NCBI GenBank assembly: GCA_946406115.1
Contig: OX291550.1
Span: 30,046,722-30,110,721, forward strand
DNA from: Apoda limacodes
Lineage: Eukaryota > Arthropoda > Insecta > Lepidoptera > Limacodidae
Direction of reading: 5' to 3'
Length of the DNA stretch: 64,000 bases
Shown here one piece after another: positions 22,740 through 32,811 of the stretch. A program made the translations under genes and the position numbers. How positions within the stretch are numbered: the first letter of the stretch is position 1; each line of letters begins with the position of its first letter. The notes under the pieces were generated by a model, which saw only the letters and a program-made list of their open reading frames with translations, ran no database searches and was not told the DNA's origin.

Positions 22740-22925
22740 GTTACAGTCATTTTCAGTGCCTTAACATCAGCGTACGGGTTCCCTCGTAAATCTTTAACCA
22801 GGTTCGGGAACAGTAAGTAGATATTGAGGTTTGGACTGTTCAACGGTAACCTCATGATTTTGATCCCGTAACCACGTGCGACAGCCTTTGAACTGGTGTG
22901 AACTGAATCATTATCAAACTACGAA
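22740..22925 (-). pseudogene. Tc1/mariner-like transposase C-terminal scrap
   Basis: The minus-strand frame reads DNDSVHTSSKAVARGYGIK, then LNSPNLNIYLLFPNLV, then a LK-containing end. This resembles the second catalytic block (D-N-A-x-x-H) and the SPDLNPIEN block of Tc1-like transposases, heavily substituted. Only ~60 codons remain. The identification rests on motif spacing alone. Confidence 0.45.
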
Positions 22926-23059
22926 ATGGATTTCAATGCCGTAAAAAGCTTTGTGTTCAATTTAAAATTTAAGCTATACTTCATAACGCAACTTCGGACG
23001 CTCGCAATAAAACAGTATTGTAATTAGTTTGTAAAGCTAGTTGTAGTTAATTTACTTGA

Positions 23060-23112
23060 CGATTCGAAAGTGTTCTTAGTAACCCATTTGAATAAAAAGA
23101 TTTTGATTGATT
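23060..23112 (+). repeat. LINE 3' tail scrap
   Basis: GACGATTCGAAAGTGTTCTT and the TTTGAATAAAAAGATTTTGA end are a diverged match to the LINE tail at 8055-8215 (GACGATTCAAAAGTGATTG). Confidence 0.5.
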
Positions 23113-23135
23113 AAAATCTGTTAAGTACAGTCGAC

Positions 23136-23230
23136 GCCCAACTGCACGCCCAGCTGCACGCCCAGCTGCACGCCCCGCTGCACGCCCCGTTGCACGCACC
23201 GCTGTATGCCTCGCTGCACGCTCCGCTGAC
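23136..23230. repeat. GC-rich minisatellite, 12 bp x 8
   Basis: GCCCAGCTGCAC-type units with one to three substitutions each fill 23136-23230. The unit length keeps a minus-strand frame open as a periodic Arg-Ala-Ala-Gly peptide. The GC content is very high against the surrounding AT-rich DNA. No evidence that it is translated. Confidence 0.85.
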
Positions 23231-23239
23231 GCTAATTTA

Positions 23240-24325
23240 CTCAGGCCGTACACTAATGAGCAACTCAAAGTTAAATTACCTTGCTCGCTCGTATAGAGTC
23301 CTATCCCAATCTACATAATATTATCGAAATAGACGAAAGTGTCAAATAAATAAGTACCGTCCTCAAGGACGGTTAAAAAAAAAATGTAAAACTATTTATT
23401 CAAGGTATTTATTTTATTATGACTATATTCACTTAAATTTTTAAATGTGAAGAAGCAACCAATGCATCTGTATAATGTATATTAAATTCTTGCCAGAACA
23501 CAGTCGTGCAGTCGTGTTTGGGTGGAGAGATTATTCCAATCATATTTATCTAGTTATTCAAAAATAAACAATAGGTTTGTGGTACAAAAGCGCTGACTCC
23601 GCTACAACCCCTGTATCTCCACTTGCCATTTTACTCGCGGTTTTACTTTTTTATTACCTTTGACTTCGGTCCTAGGGACCCCCAGGCCGCTAAATGTGAA
23701 AACCTTTCCTTTCGACATCAAAATTTAGGCCTGTTTTGGCTTTAGCGGAAATTCTTTTATTCTCATATTAAAAGGCTCATAATATCAGAATAAAAAAATT
23801 TATCCCACCCAAAGAATTTAAATGCCAGGTAGGTGGTGCTGAATTACCAATGTTGTGTCTTTATATAGTGGGTCTAATGTTCCATAAATATAATTTATAA
23901 ACCTCGTTTCGTTGTTTATCATCTGTAACTAATTATTTATATCTTTCGATATAAATGTAACATGAAACTAGCAAGTTCTATTTTAACTAGGTCAAAATTA
24001 TAATAATGCCATTAAAAAACACATAATTTTGATTTCACAAAATTATTTTTAATAAAAAAAAAATTGATTGTGATTTTAAGAATGTACATTAATTTTGATA
24101 AAATGTGAAAAGAAAATTAAACTTTTCGTAATTTTAATTTTGTAGAATATTCTAATTTATCCGATAATTAAAATATCTCATTTTTCAGTCTCGTTACCTA
24201 ATTAATAAACTTAAGTAAGTGAAACTTAGTATTTACATTTTATATTCCGCAATGTTCAATTTGTTTATTAAAAACCGTGGTATAATAGACGTTCTCTAGT
24301 ATTTGTTAAAAGTAAGTATAATTTT
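23240..24325. other. AT-rich spacer; no supported gene
   Basis: Oligo-A/T tracts and short frames only. No repeat or RNA gene recognised. Confidence 0.45.
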
Positions 24326-24329
24326 TAGT

Positions 24330-24660
24330 GTAACACTAGATTTTGCCAGCGGTTCCGCCTGCACTAAATTCGGTTATCGGTGTGAAACTCCTTAATTAAC
24401 TGCTTAATTATACTTATGAAGTTTGCTACTTATGCCGTTCGCTGTAGCTATAGTTCGTTTTAGCTCGATCACAATTATTCCCGCGGAATATTTTGGATAT
24501 TTCGGTATAAAAAGTATTCTAGAAACTAACCTATATGTGTGCCAAGTTACATCTCGATCCGTGCTGTGGTTTACACTTTTACATTTATAATTTTACTAGT
24601 TTTTGCCCGCGGTTTCACCTCTCAAAAATACGTTATCGGTGTAGGATTTCAACAGCAACT
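24330..24660 (+). repeat. Two family H repeats in tandem
   Basis: The first copy starts ACTAGATTTTGCCAGCGGTT at ~24335, runs through CGGTTATCGGTGTGAAACTC, GCTGTAGCTATAGTTCG and TTTCGGTATAAAAAG to a TGCCAAGTTACATCTCGATC end near 24590. There a second head (ACTAGTTTTTGCCCGCGGTT) begins at once. The downstream copy is cut short by ~24660. Confidence 0.65.
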
Positions 24661-25014
24661 CCTCATTTATATACAACATGCTAGGTAAATGGAGTATACA
24701 GCCGGAAGTGGTAGTACTACTTGTATAAGGGTTGGTTTGTAGATCTTCGGAAAAATATCCTGAAGTCGAAAAATGTTCAGGTTTCCCAACAATCAGCAAA
24801 TTTCTTATTCTTATTGGGCGACAGCCCTGAAACAGCACTGTATATTACTATGACCGCTGACCTCAAAATACCAGGCGAAAGAATAAAAATACAGATAGAT
24901 GGTTCTAATCACTTTATTTCTACCTACTGTCATTCTGGCGAAGCGATAAATCAATTCTGCAATTGTTATTTTATTTTTATCGTATTTATTTTTGGTTTAA
25001 AAATGATCACGATA

Positions 25015-25230
25015 AGTCAGTCAGTCACTATGGGAGTCCCTCGGGGCTCAATTTTAGGTCCTTTTCTATTTCTTATTTACATTAACGATATCCCATATCA
25101 TGTAAAAACCATGTCATTGTCTTATTTGCTGATGACACCTCTTTACTTTTTTAAGTTAAGAGACGACAGACATGTTATGATGAATTAAATAATGCCTTTT
25201 CTAAAATTGTTAATTGGTTTAACAAACATG
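25015..25230 (+). mobile_element. Internal fragment of family C LINE reverse transcriptase
   Basis: About 210 bases are nearly identical to 6707-6905: the box GSILGPFLFLIYINDIPYHV, the following catalytic LLMTPLYFF-frame remnant (the ADD motif is frame-shifted by a deletion at ~25107), and the Asn-rich segment after it. Both ends stop abruptly and no LINE 3' tail follows. This copy keeps TAC where the 6.2 kb copy has a TAG stop at 6763. Confidence 0.8.
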
Positions 25231-25234
25231 ATTA

Positions 25235-27525
25235 TGTATACATTACAAAGCCTCAGAGTAAAGAATAAACATACATACCTTATTAGTGCAAATATCATTA
25301 ATCATCAAAAACTAAACTTTACGTACTTGGGTTGCATAAACAAGAGCTAGTATTTTCAAATAATGTCAAATAAAGCGAAAACGGTACCCTAATTTTCGGG
25401 GAGTCACCTTTCTATGCGAATGTAACCAGCACAAAAAAATATGTGGAAAAATTACAAGTAGGTAAGTCATTGTGTTATGTGTAAAGGCACAGAATATTAA
25501 AAGTAAAAGGTACCGTACTTTTTTAGGTAGGTATAAATAGTTGTTTTTTTTTAATACCTAAATTGGTAAGTAGGTAAGAAGATTTTAGATTTATTTGCGT
25601 CAATCACAAATGGATAAAAACTCTATCCTTTACTTTAACTTTTACACAACTAACCTTCACCGACTTTAGCCAAGAATGCAACTAAAAAACTCCCAAACTA
25701 CTACTTGTGGAGTCAGTTTAAGCCTGGTCATATGTCAATACAATACCAATTTAACCCATTAAAAAATAGTTTAGTTTCAGAATACTGACAACATTTTAAT
25801 GTAATTACTACTAGTAATTAATTACAATTTATTTATGTTTTTTTTTTATTTTGTGTCATTTTTGTTTTGTAGCACTGTGTTTTCCTACTTTTATAATTTT
25901 TGTTGATTTTGGATTAATCGGCATATTATGCTCGATTTGCAGCGCTAAACAAAAACGTCGTTCATGAAACTTCACATTTAATGGCATCTAGCGCTTAAGC
26001 AAAAATCAGTAGGTACTTAAGTATTAAATGGGTCCCTAAGAAATATCCTTAAATTATTAGGTAAATAAACGAAATACCTACTAGTCGTTTATTGTTATTT
26101 TACTTAATTAAGTATTTAAAATTGCAGGAGAATTCTTTACTCGAGGGAATAGGTATTTTTAAATCAATATATGTGGTGCAAAGTATGGCAACACCTATTT
26201 AGCCCGGGGCGCGGCGCTACAGATCACTTTGAAAATGCCGATTATCGAATTAAATAAGGTCAGTAGTATTTTTCTATCTTGTGCGTACATGTTGAGTTCA
26301 GTGTCAAATTCAGTGATATGATTTCTACTATAACAAACTTCAGTGATTAAGTGTTTTAAAACATAAATGTGCGTAAGGTAGAGCGGGAAGTGACCGGCAG
26401 ACCAGCGTATCCCAAGATTACCTCTCATAGATACCGAAGAGATTTTTATGCCGTGGCGCGTAAGTCATATTTGATTAAAGTTAGGGTTGTGCGAAAAAAT
26501 TGATTTAGTTTGTATGGAAATTGGTCAATTTACACAGTTCACAATTTCCACCTTCTGACATGATACTTGGTGCACACGTACGTAACGGGAGTATACACCA
26601 TTTACCTAACATGTTGTAGAAAAAAACCGAAACTCAAAACCATCTTCATTTGCGTATCTCGGACACGGCTCTAACGATTTTGATGCAATTTTGTATTTAG
26701 ATAAGGTTTTTGCTTTTTAAATTTATAGTTGTATTTTTTGTAAAAATGCGAAACTGCCGTGTAATCTATCATTATAAGTTAAACCTCACTTTTCACGAGC
26801 GTATTATGAAACACTTTTTCTTGACGACGACGTATTACCATCATTATTTGAAAGATATCACATCATAATAAAAATATTAATGTTACTACAAACAAAACAA
26901 CCACGTTAAACTTTGTTGATTGGTAACAAAAGAGGCTGTCGCTCAAATTGTAATATGGATGTGTATCTGGTTATGCATCTGGGGATGGGCGGTTTTCGTT
27001 CTCAATAGTTTTGGAATTATTACCTGTTTGGTTATACCCATATTATTTTATTTGTATGTTTTATTTACAACACGTAAAATCTCTTAAGCCGATTTATTCT
27101 GGTTTTTGGTTTTCCAAAGGCTGGTTCGTTAAATTTACGAAATCACAGGCAAAAGCAAGTAAAATGATAAAATATTTGCCAATCCTCAACAAAAAGCGCT
27201 CACTGGTCCGGACGTTAACCGTTCAGAGCTTTGTAGGACACAAATACAGAGATCATTTGTGACGTGAACAAATACAGGATTAAGTCGAACTGTCCTCTGT
27301 GCTTTTGACACGGCTTTGTCATACTAGTTCCAGAAATGTCTCGGCTTGGATTATGGTTTAAGAAAAAAAATAAGACAAAGACGAGGTGGAAGAAAATTGA
27401 CATTGCCGGCTCCTAACGAGTAATAAGGAGTAAGTAAGGTTGGACGGGGAATTTATTGTGTATTGCGCTTATTTTTGAGCCTAAATTGTGCTTTCATAAT
27501 TTTTGAGTTTGAAAATAAGTAAAAC
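25235..27525. other. Long AT-rich stretch; no supported gene
   Basis: Minus frame 26428-26195 and plus frame 27011-27262 are open but have no recognisable domain or splice support. A block near 26615-26690 (CATTTGCGTATCTCGGACAC and following) resembles a common lepidopteran dispersed repeat. No tandem array or RNA gene was seen. Confidence 0.4.
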
Positions 27526-27532
27526 GACTCAC

Positions 27533-27669
27533 CTTATATCATTATCAATCGGTCTCCTTCCACTAATGATGACTCTCATTCTGTCTTGGCGACCATTTCC
27601 AGTCCGACGAAATAGAGGTTCTCTCATAGGAACTACAATTTTCAATACGCGGTAATATGTCAATGGTAC
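27533..27669 (-). CDS. Orphan internal exon with good splice sites, product unknown
   Basis: On the minus strand, TTTGTACAG (27672-27670) is followed by 45 in-frame codons and then AG/GTGAGT, the donor at 27532. The translation is non-repetitive: VPLTYYRVLKIVVPMREPLF, then RRTGNGRQDRMRVIISGRR, then PIDNDI. It begins in phase 0 and leaves in phase 2. It is basic and has no membrane helix. I do not recognise the family. The other minus-strand host exons lie 9-24 kb downstream, so it could belong to the same transcription unit as one of the receptors, but the phases do not show this. A chance open stretch between two good splice sites is the alternative. Confidence 0.4.
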
Positions 27670-27967
27670 CTGTACAAATATGTAGTAATAGCTTTAAAAA
27701 GCGTTCAGCTACGTTTTCAAATCCAAATTAACTTTTTGGATTTCTGTCTGTTTGTCGGTAAATGTAATTAATATAGTATAACCGATTTTGATGCGGTCAT
27801 GCAGCGATACTTTGTAGTAAAGGTACAAAGATGTTTTGGTATATATACATAAGAATTTTTAGGTTTTGTTAAGATGTCTACCACTTTTGTACCAAGCAAT
27901 TATTCTAATCGGCCGTCTGCACCTTTACACCCGACATTTTTTTTATTTTTTATAAAAATTTTTTATT

Positions 27968-28155
27968 AGCTGTAAAGACGTCATCAGAAATAATTTAATT
28001 TCTATCTTTGCCACTATCAGCTGTAAAGACGTCATCAGAAATAATTTAATTTCTATCTTTGCCACTATTAGCTGTAAAGACGTCATCAGAAATAATTTAA
28101 TTTCTATCTTTGCCACTATCAGCTGTAAAGACGTCATCAGAAATAATTTAATTTC
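27968..28155. repeat. Minisatellite, 51 bp x ~3.7
   Basis: AGCTGTAAAGACGTCATCAG starts at 27968, 28019, 28070 and 28121, exact 51-base steps, with only single-base variants (TATC/TATT at the unit junction). 51 is a multiple of three, so a minus-strand frame (28137-27943) stays open and reads a 17-residue period. This is likely coincidental. Confidence 0.95.
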
Positions 28156-28159
28156 ATGG

Positions 28160-28660
28160 AACTACTCTTTACTCTGGAACCCTTTTCAATTATGTGAGTT
28201 ATGCTTTTTCTTAAAAATACAAAGTCCTTATTTTTACAACTCTAACTGACCGGGTTTAGAAGTTTAAGCACTAAGTGGTAACACGTCTAACACACGTGAA
28301 AAAATAATTTGGAACGTAGCGTTACACAAAAATACATGGCAATTATAAGAATTTTCCAGATTTTATTTCACACGCTTTGCGATACGAGTATGTATGCAAA
28401 AACATTTCATTTTGAGATTTAGTAAGTTCTACAAGGTTTTTCTGTGTATATTTATCGCTTGACACACAGAACTTCGCTGCCTAAATGACTACTTGTCTTT
28501 AGTTCCTTATTGAAATTATGCGAAAATTATACTTTGTATTATAATTTAAGTAAATGTATATGTAATAAGTACTTGATAAAAATTAATTTATATTTCTTTA
28601 ATCTAACTAATTTTTATTGTTATAAAGTGAGTTTATTTATTATTTTACATTTAATAGTCA
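28160..28660. other. No recognisable feature
   Basis: AT-rich, with no supported gene or repeat. Confidence 0.4.
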
Positions 28661-28663
28661 AAA

Positions 28664-28905
28664 AGACTAAGCTACAAGGACCCCTTTTGGGTAAAGGCCT
28701 CCTCCAAAATATGCCAATTTTCTCTTTTATTGGTGACTTCAATCCAGTTTTATCCTGCGGTAGACTCGATTTCGTCCTTCCATTTTGATTTTGGTCTGCC
28801 TCCGTGTCTGCGCCCATAACAAAATCTTCACAGTGTCGCCATCTTTGTCCAAACGTTATAACGAGCCAAATGTCCTGCCCACCTTCACTCCAAATTTCTA
28901 GCGAG
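28664..28905 (-). mobile_element. RTE/R4-type LINE, C-terminal fragment
   Basis: The minus strand reads GRPKSKWKDEIESTAG, an in-frame TAA, NWIEVTNKRENWHILEEAF, then TQKGSL and stop. This is the characteristic C-terminus after the reverse transcriptase of endonuclease-type LINEs common in insects (GRPxxxWxDEI...DRxxWxxLEEAF). The upstream part (WAGHLARYNVW) is recognisable with a frameshift. The rest of the element is missing. Confidence 0.75.
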
Positions 28906-29341
28906 AGAAAAAGCATCAAATAATTGAGTTTGTTTCCTTATTTGACTCTGCTGAACTGTGTCTTTCAGTTGAATGTTAACAGGAAATATCAGGGTGCTTT
29001 TCCCATACAAAGTCCCTGAAGTTTGGTATAAAACCAAGGTATCTTTTTTTTATATGATAGATATACACAGTCATTAATCTTTTTTGAACGCCATTCGTAT
29101 AAATAGCTGAGCCCCTGCAAAAGTCGAAATAATTTCATCTTTTGTATGACATTTTCAGACTTCCTCTGTACGAATATTTAAACTAATTTTTAATAAATCA
29201 AAACATACAGACATAGAATAATTCATTAATATCGTGAATGAGATACTTCTTTACCATTCAGTTGGGATTTGGAAGAGAATTAAATTGTAGCGATTTGTAG
29301 CGATAACTCGGTGAGTATAGACTTTTATTAGTAACCCTGAG

Positions 29342-30197
29342 AACCCGTTATGCTGGTGACCCCGACGTGATATAAAGAAACACGAAGTACAAGTTAAGTG
29401 GACCACGGCGGTCCCCAGGCATAACACCTTGCCTGGCAGGAGATCTCCTCTTTGCCGCCGCTCCACATTGGTGAACCCGAGCTAAATATTGACGCACCTT
29501 CCGCAGCAGCAGCCTACTCCTTCCTACCAGGTACACGGACCAGTTTTCAACCGTACGCTTCGCATCTTAGAGCTTTCATCAGGACCTGTCGCAGCTCTTC
29601 AGCGCTTCCTAGTTCCTGCAGCTCCTCTCCGATTACAACTGTACAGCATTTCACCACATCCTGTTGAGGACTCAAACTCCAGCGTGGCACTTTTTCTGTA
29701 CATCATCACACCACCCTGTCGAGTACTCTCACTCTCCAGCGTAGCATTCTCTGCTCGTCGCTTCTGCCGCTAACTCAAGCCTGAGTGTCTCGATTCAAAG
29801 CCACAGCCAAACATTCTGTGGCCCGACTCACTGTGGCCATACGCAACCACCATGCCAGCACTTGCCAGTGTCTCGACTCACCGCAGACTGCTGATATTCG
29901 GCATGCACTACACGCCCTCCCGACTCCTGTGGACGGCGCATACTCGGCATTCTCAAGATCGTACGCAAGCATCACTGCAAGAATTATCGACCTTCGGTCT
30001 GGGAAGAGAGTGATGTAGCGGACCATATCGTACCGCTACAAGCAAGGCTGACGTCACGCGTCCTACATCACGCTATCGAAGTTTCTTTCACAGTTCAGTA
30101 TATAAAGAAAACCGAACTACAAGTTAAATGGACCACGGCGGTCCCCAGGCATAAAACCTCGCCTGGCAGGAGATCTCCTCTTTGCCGCTGCTCCACA
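29342..30197 (+). mobile_element. Internally deleted LTR retrotransposon (Ty3/gypsy-like)
   Basis: Two copies of an LTR 3' half are present: 29371-29467 and, inside a full LTR, 30100-30197. Both contain TATAAAGAAA, GGACCACGGCGGTCCCCAGG and CTCCTCTTTGCCG, and both end CTCCACA. The first is followed directly by a primer-binding-like TTGGTGAACCCGAGC (29468). About 546 bases of leader or gag-start sequence follow, then a purine tract GGGAAGAGAGTGA and the second LTR. No protease, reverse transcriptase or integrase is present. A second primer-binding-like TGGTGACCCCGACGTGA lies immediately left of the first half-LTR (29352-29368). Assignment to Ty3/gypsy is inferred from the short LTR and leader style. 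Confidence 0.65.
30014..30197 (+). repeat. 3' LTR of the deleted LTR retrotransposon
   Basis: 184 bases starting TGTAGCGGACC and ending CTCCACA (TG...CA ends). It begins with a small inverted repeat (TGTAGCGG / CCGCTACA, 30014-30040). A TATATAAAG box near 30101 would be the LTR promoter. Confidence 0.65.
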
Positions 30198-30384
30198 AGC
30201 TCTATCGCTCATCGGTATCTTGATCTGGGTCTTAGCGCGACAGCCATTGTATTTCCAAATACCCATGTGTGATGTGATGTGATGTGTGTGATATATTCGC
30301 TGGAGTGTGATATTTCCTCTTAAGTGAGCTACGTTCCAAAAGTTTTGGCTGATAATTATGCAAAAGTGGAATAAATGTTTTGTA

Positions 30385-30430
30385 GTGTATATTTAAGGGG
30401 GCTCCCATACAACAAACGTGATTCTTTTGT
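30385..30430 (-). repeat. Family S scrap
   Basis: TATTTAAGGGGGCTCCCATA and AACAAACGTGATT match the front third of the SINE-like family S in inverse orientation. Similar pieces are at 34728-34835 and 21520-21560. Confidence 0.5.
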
Positions 30431-30544
30431 TCGATTTTGCTTTGCGAAAGTGTACGACTCAGGGGAGTCGAAAATTGGAACATATAGAAATTTCAAATAA
30501 TTATTCTCATCAAAAGTAAAGGTTGCTATGATTTATTAACTCGC

Positions 30545-31204
30545 AAACCGGACGTCAAAGATAAAAGCCAAATGGATCTAGATGCCAAAGCTCAAACTCT
30601 CTTAATTTCAAGGATGGAGGAATCGGTAATGTCAAACCTTACTTCATGTAAAACTGCATGTGACATTTGGTCAAAATTACGCACCATATACGAACAAGAT
30701 TCTAGTATTAGAAAACATTTATTGCATCAACAATTTTACAATTTGTCATATGACGGCAGTATAGCTTCCTTACTATCTGAAATTGAAGATTTGTCATCCA
30801 AACTCACTGCTCAAGGAGAAAAAATGTCGGACAGTATGGTCATAACTAAAGTGCTCATCAGTTTGCCACCAGAATACAGACACTTTATATCTGCTTGGGA
30901 ATCTGTCCCCGCAGCTTCACAGACAATCAACGAGCTATCAGCAAGATTATACATAGATGAAACGCGGTTACAACAAAGTGAAACTTCAGTTCAAGCCCTA
31001 GCCGTTAAATCACAGTCAATTAAATGTTTTAAATGTCAGAAAGTAGGTCACTTCGCAAGGAACTGCCAATCCACATCAAATAATCAACATTAATTTTGTC
31101 ATTACTGCCGCAAGAGAGGACACAAAATTGAAAAATGTTTTCATCGACTTCTGAAGGAAAATAATAATAACAACAATAATTCATTTCTGACATCATCAGC
31201 TTTC
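30545..31204 (+). pseudogene. Copia gag (nucleocapsid part)
   Basis: Gag-like helical region (LLISRMEESVMSNLTSCKTA, DIWSKLRTIYEQDS, LISLPPEYRHFISAWESVP), then a CCHC knuckle CFKCQKVGHFARNC at 31028-31069. An in-frame TAA at 31090 is followed by a second knuckle in the same frame (CHYCRKRGHKIEKC) and an Asn-rich tail ending at a TAA near 31215. The N-terminal third of gag is missing. Gag packages the element's RNA into particles. Confidence 0.88.
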
Positions 31205-31214
31205 ATCATGCCGT

Positions 31215-31520
31215 AATGTACAGGTGATTGGATCTTTGACAGCGGTGCCAGTGAACATATGTGCTACGACAGAAGCTTGTTCGCAACGTTTGATGAAAGC
31301 TGTTTTCAGCGAAAGGTCAGGATCGGTGATGGCTCTACACTGGATGTTCTCGGTACTGGTCGTATTCTGCTACAAACATGGAACGGTAACTCTTGGATTG
31401 ATACTTCTTTAGATAATGTACTTTACGTTCCTTCTTTAAAAGTAAATTTATTTTCAGTGTCTAAATGCTTAGATAAAAACTTTTTCGTAAATCTGATAAA
31501 AATGTTCACCAAATTTTAGA
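31215..31520 (+). pseudogene. Copia aspartic protease
   Basis: The frame 31221-31519 reads GDWIFDSGASEHMCYD with the catalytic DSG, then GDGSTLDVLGTGRI and LDNVLYVPSLKVNLFSVSK, the usual C-terminal box. The catalytic motif is intact, but the frame is cut off from both gag and integrase by stops. Confidence 0.88.
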
Positions 31521-31599
31521 TAAATTTAATCAAGTTAGAGCTGTAGCTAAAAGAATAGGTAAACTTTACTCTTTGGTTTATAGATATTTTAAAATTGAT

Positions 31600-32809
31600 T
31601 CTGCAAATGTTGTAGATTTGTATGATTGGCACACCAGATTTGCTCATCAAAATTTTAATCATGTAAAAAATTATTTAGAAGAACATAATATTAAATATAT
31701 GTACATCAAAAAAATCTTTTTGTGAAAACTGCCTTTTAGGTAGACAACATAGAATTTCATACAAATTAAGTGAATCACGAGCTAGCTCAATTGGTGAACT
31801 ATTTCATGCTGATTTGTGTGGCCCTATAGAAGTGGAGTCATTGGGGCGATCTAGGTATTTTCTTTTGTTGACAGATGACTTTTCGGGTTATAAATATGTT
31901 TACTTTTTAGAAAATTTTCTTAATTTAGTACAAAAGCAGACAGGTAAATCAGTAAAATTTTTGAGAACAGATAACGGTTTAGAATTTTTAAATAGTGATG
32001 TTAGAACTTTACTACAGAAGTTTGGAATTGTCCTCCAAAAGTCAGTTGTGTACACCCCACAGCAAAATGGTCGGGCTGAGCGAGCCAACAGGACAGTAAT
32101 GGTGGCCGCAAGAACCCTAATTGCTGGAATGTCAAAGTCACTTTGGGCAGAAGCTGTCAACGCAGCTGTTTTCACACTTAACTGCTGTGGTGCCAGCCCA
32201 TTTATTAACAAAACACAATTTGAACTTTGGACAAATAAATCATTTGATATTTCATTCTTACAAACTTTTGGTAAAAAAGTAGCTGTTCATATTCCTAAAC
32301 AGAAGCGTCAAAAACTAGGTATGAAAAATAAATTTGGAGTGTTTGTTGGTTATGACAGTGAAGTAAAAGGATTTAGAGTTTGTTTTAATAACAATGTTAT
32401 AGAGACAGTGCGTGATGTGGTTTTCATTCCTGATGAGTTAAATGTTCAAGAAAATTTGCAGGTTGGTTTAAGGAATCTTGAAGCTGAATCAAGTGAGATG
32501 TGTGAATGTGAGAATGAAGAATTGGTTAGTTTGGACAGAATAGACAGACAGACAAAAGAAAGAACTGTGCATGAAAAGCAGGAGAGTGAAAGTGTTATAC
32601 CTGGTGCGAAGGAAAATGTACACGGAAAGTCAGGAAAGGACAATATACAGCTAGAGGATGCTGGAATGCAAGGGAACAGAGAGGAGGAGTTACAGGAAAA
32701 TACCTTAGGTGGGATGTCAGTTATAAACAGAATGAAACTAAGGGATAGGTCAAAGTTAAACTCTCTAAACTATCTTGAACATTTTGATAGTATAGATTAT
32801 GCTTTTTGA
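31600..32809 (+). pseudogene. Copia integrase
   Basis: The pre-integrase zinc finger (WHTRFAHQNFNHVKN, then CENCLLGRQH) lies in frame-disrupted sequence at 31627-31760. The core from 31805 has HADLCGPIEVESLGRSRYFL, TDDFSGYKYVYFLEN, RTDNGLEFLNS and PQQNGRAERANR, covering the D, D and E of the DDE triad. About ten residues are missing between YFLEN and FLNLVQKQTGK (near 31915). The acidic linker to 32809 ends at TGA. Confidence 0.9.
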
Positions 32810-32811
32810 GT

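Noticed and set aside
23047..23268. Arg-Ala-Gly repeat protein on the minus strand
   Set aside because: Product of the 12-bp GC-rich repeat; the flanks are a LINE tail and spacer.
24596..25188. 155-codon plus frame as a host gene
   Set aside because: Its second half is the family C LINE fragment and its first half is repeat-derived; the fusion is accidental.
27943..28137. 64-codon frame with a 17-residue repeat as a gene
   Set aside because: Fully explained by the 51-bp tandem array; no start context or unique domain.
29452..30026. Overlapping frames on both strands between the LTRs as a gag gene
   Set aside because: No gag motif, and frames are open on both strands because of high GC; treated as leader or remnant.
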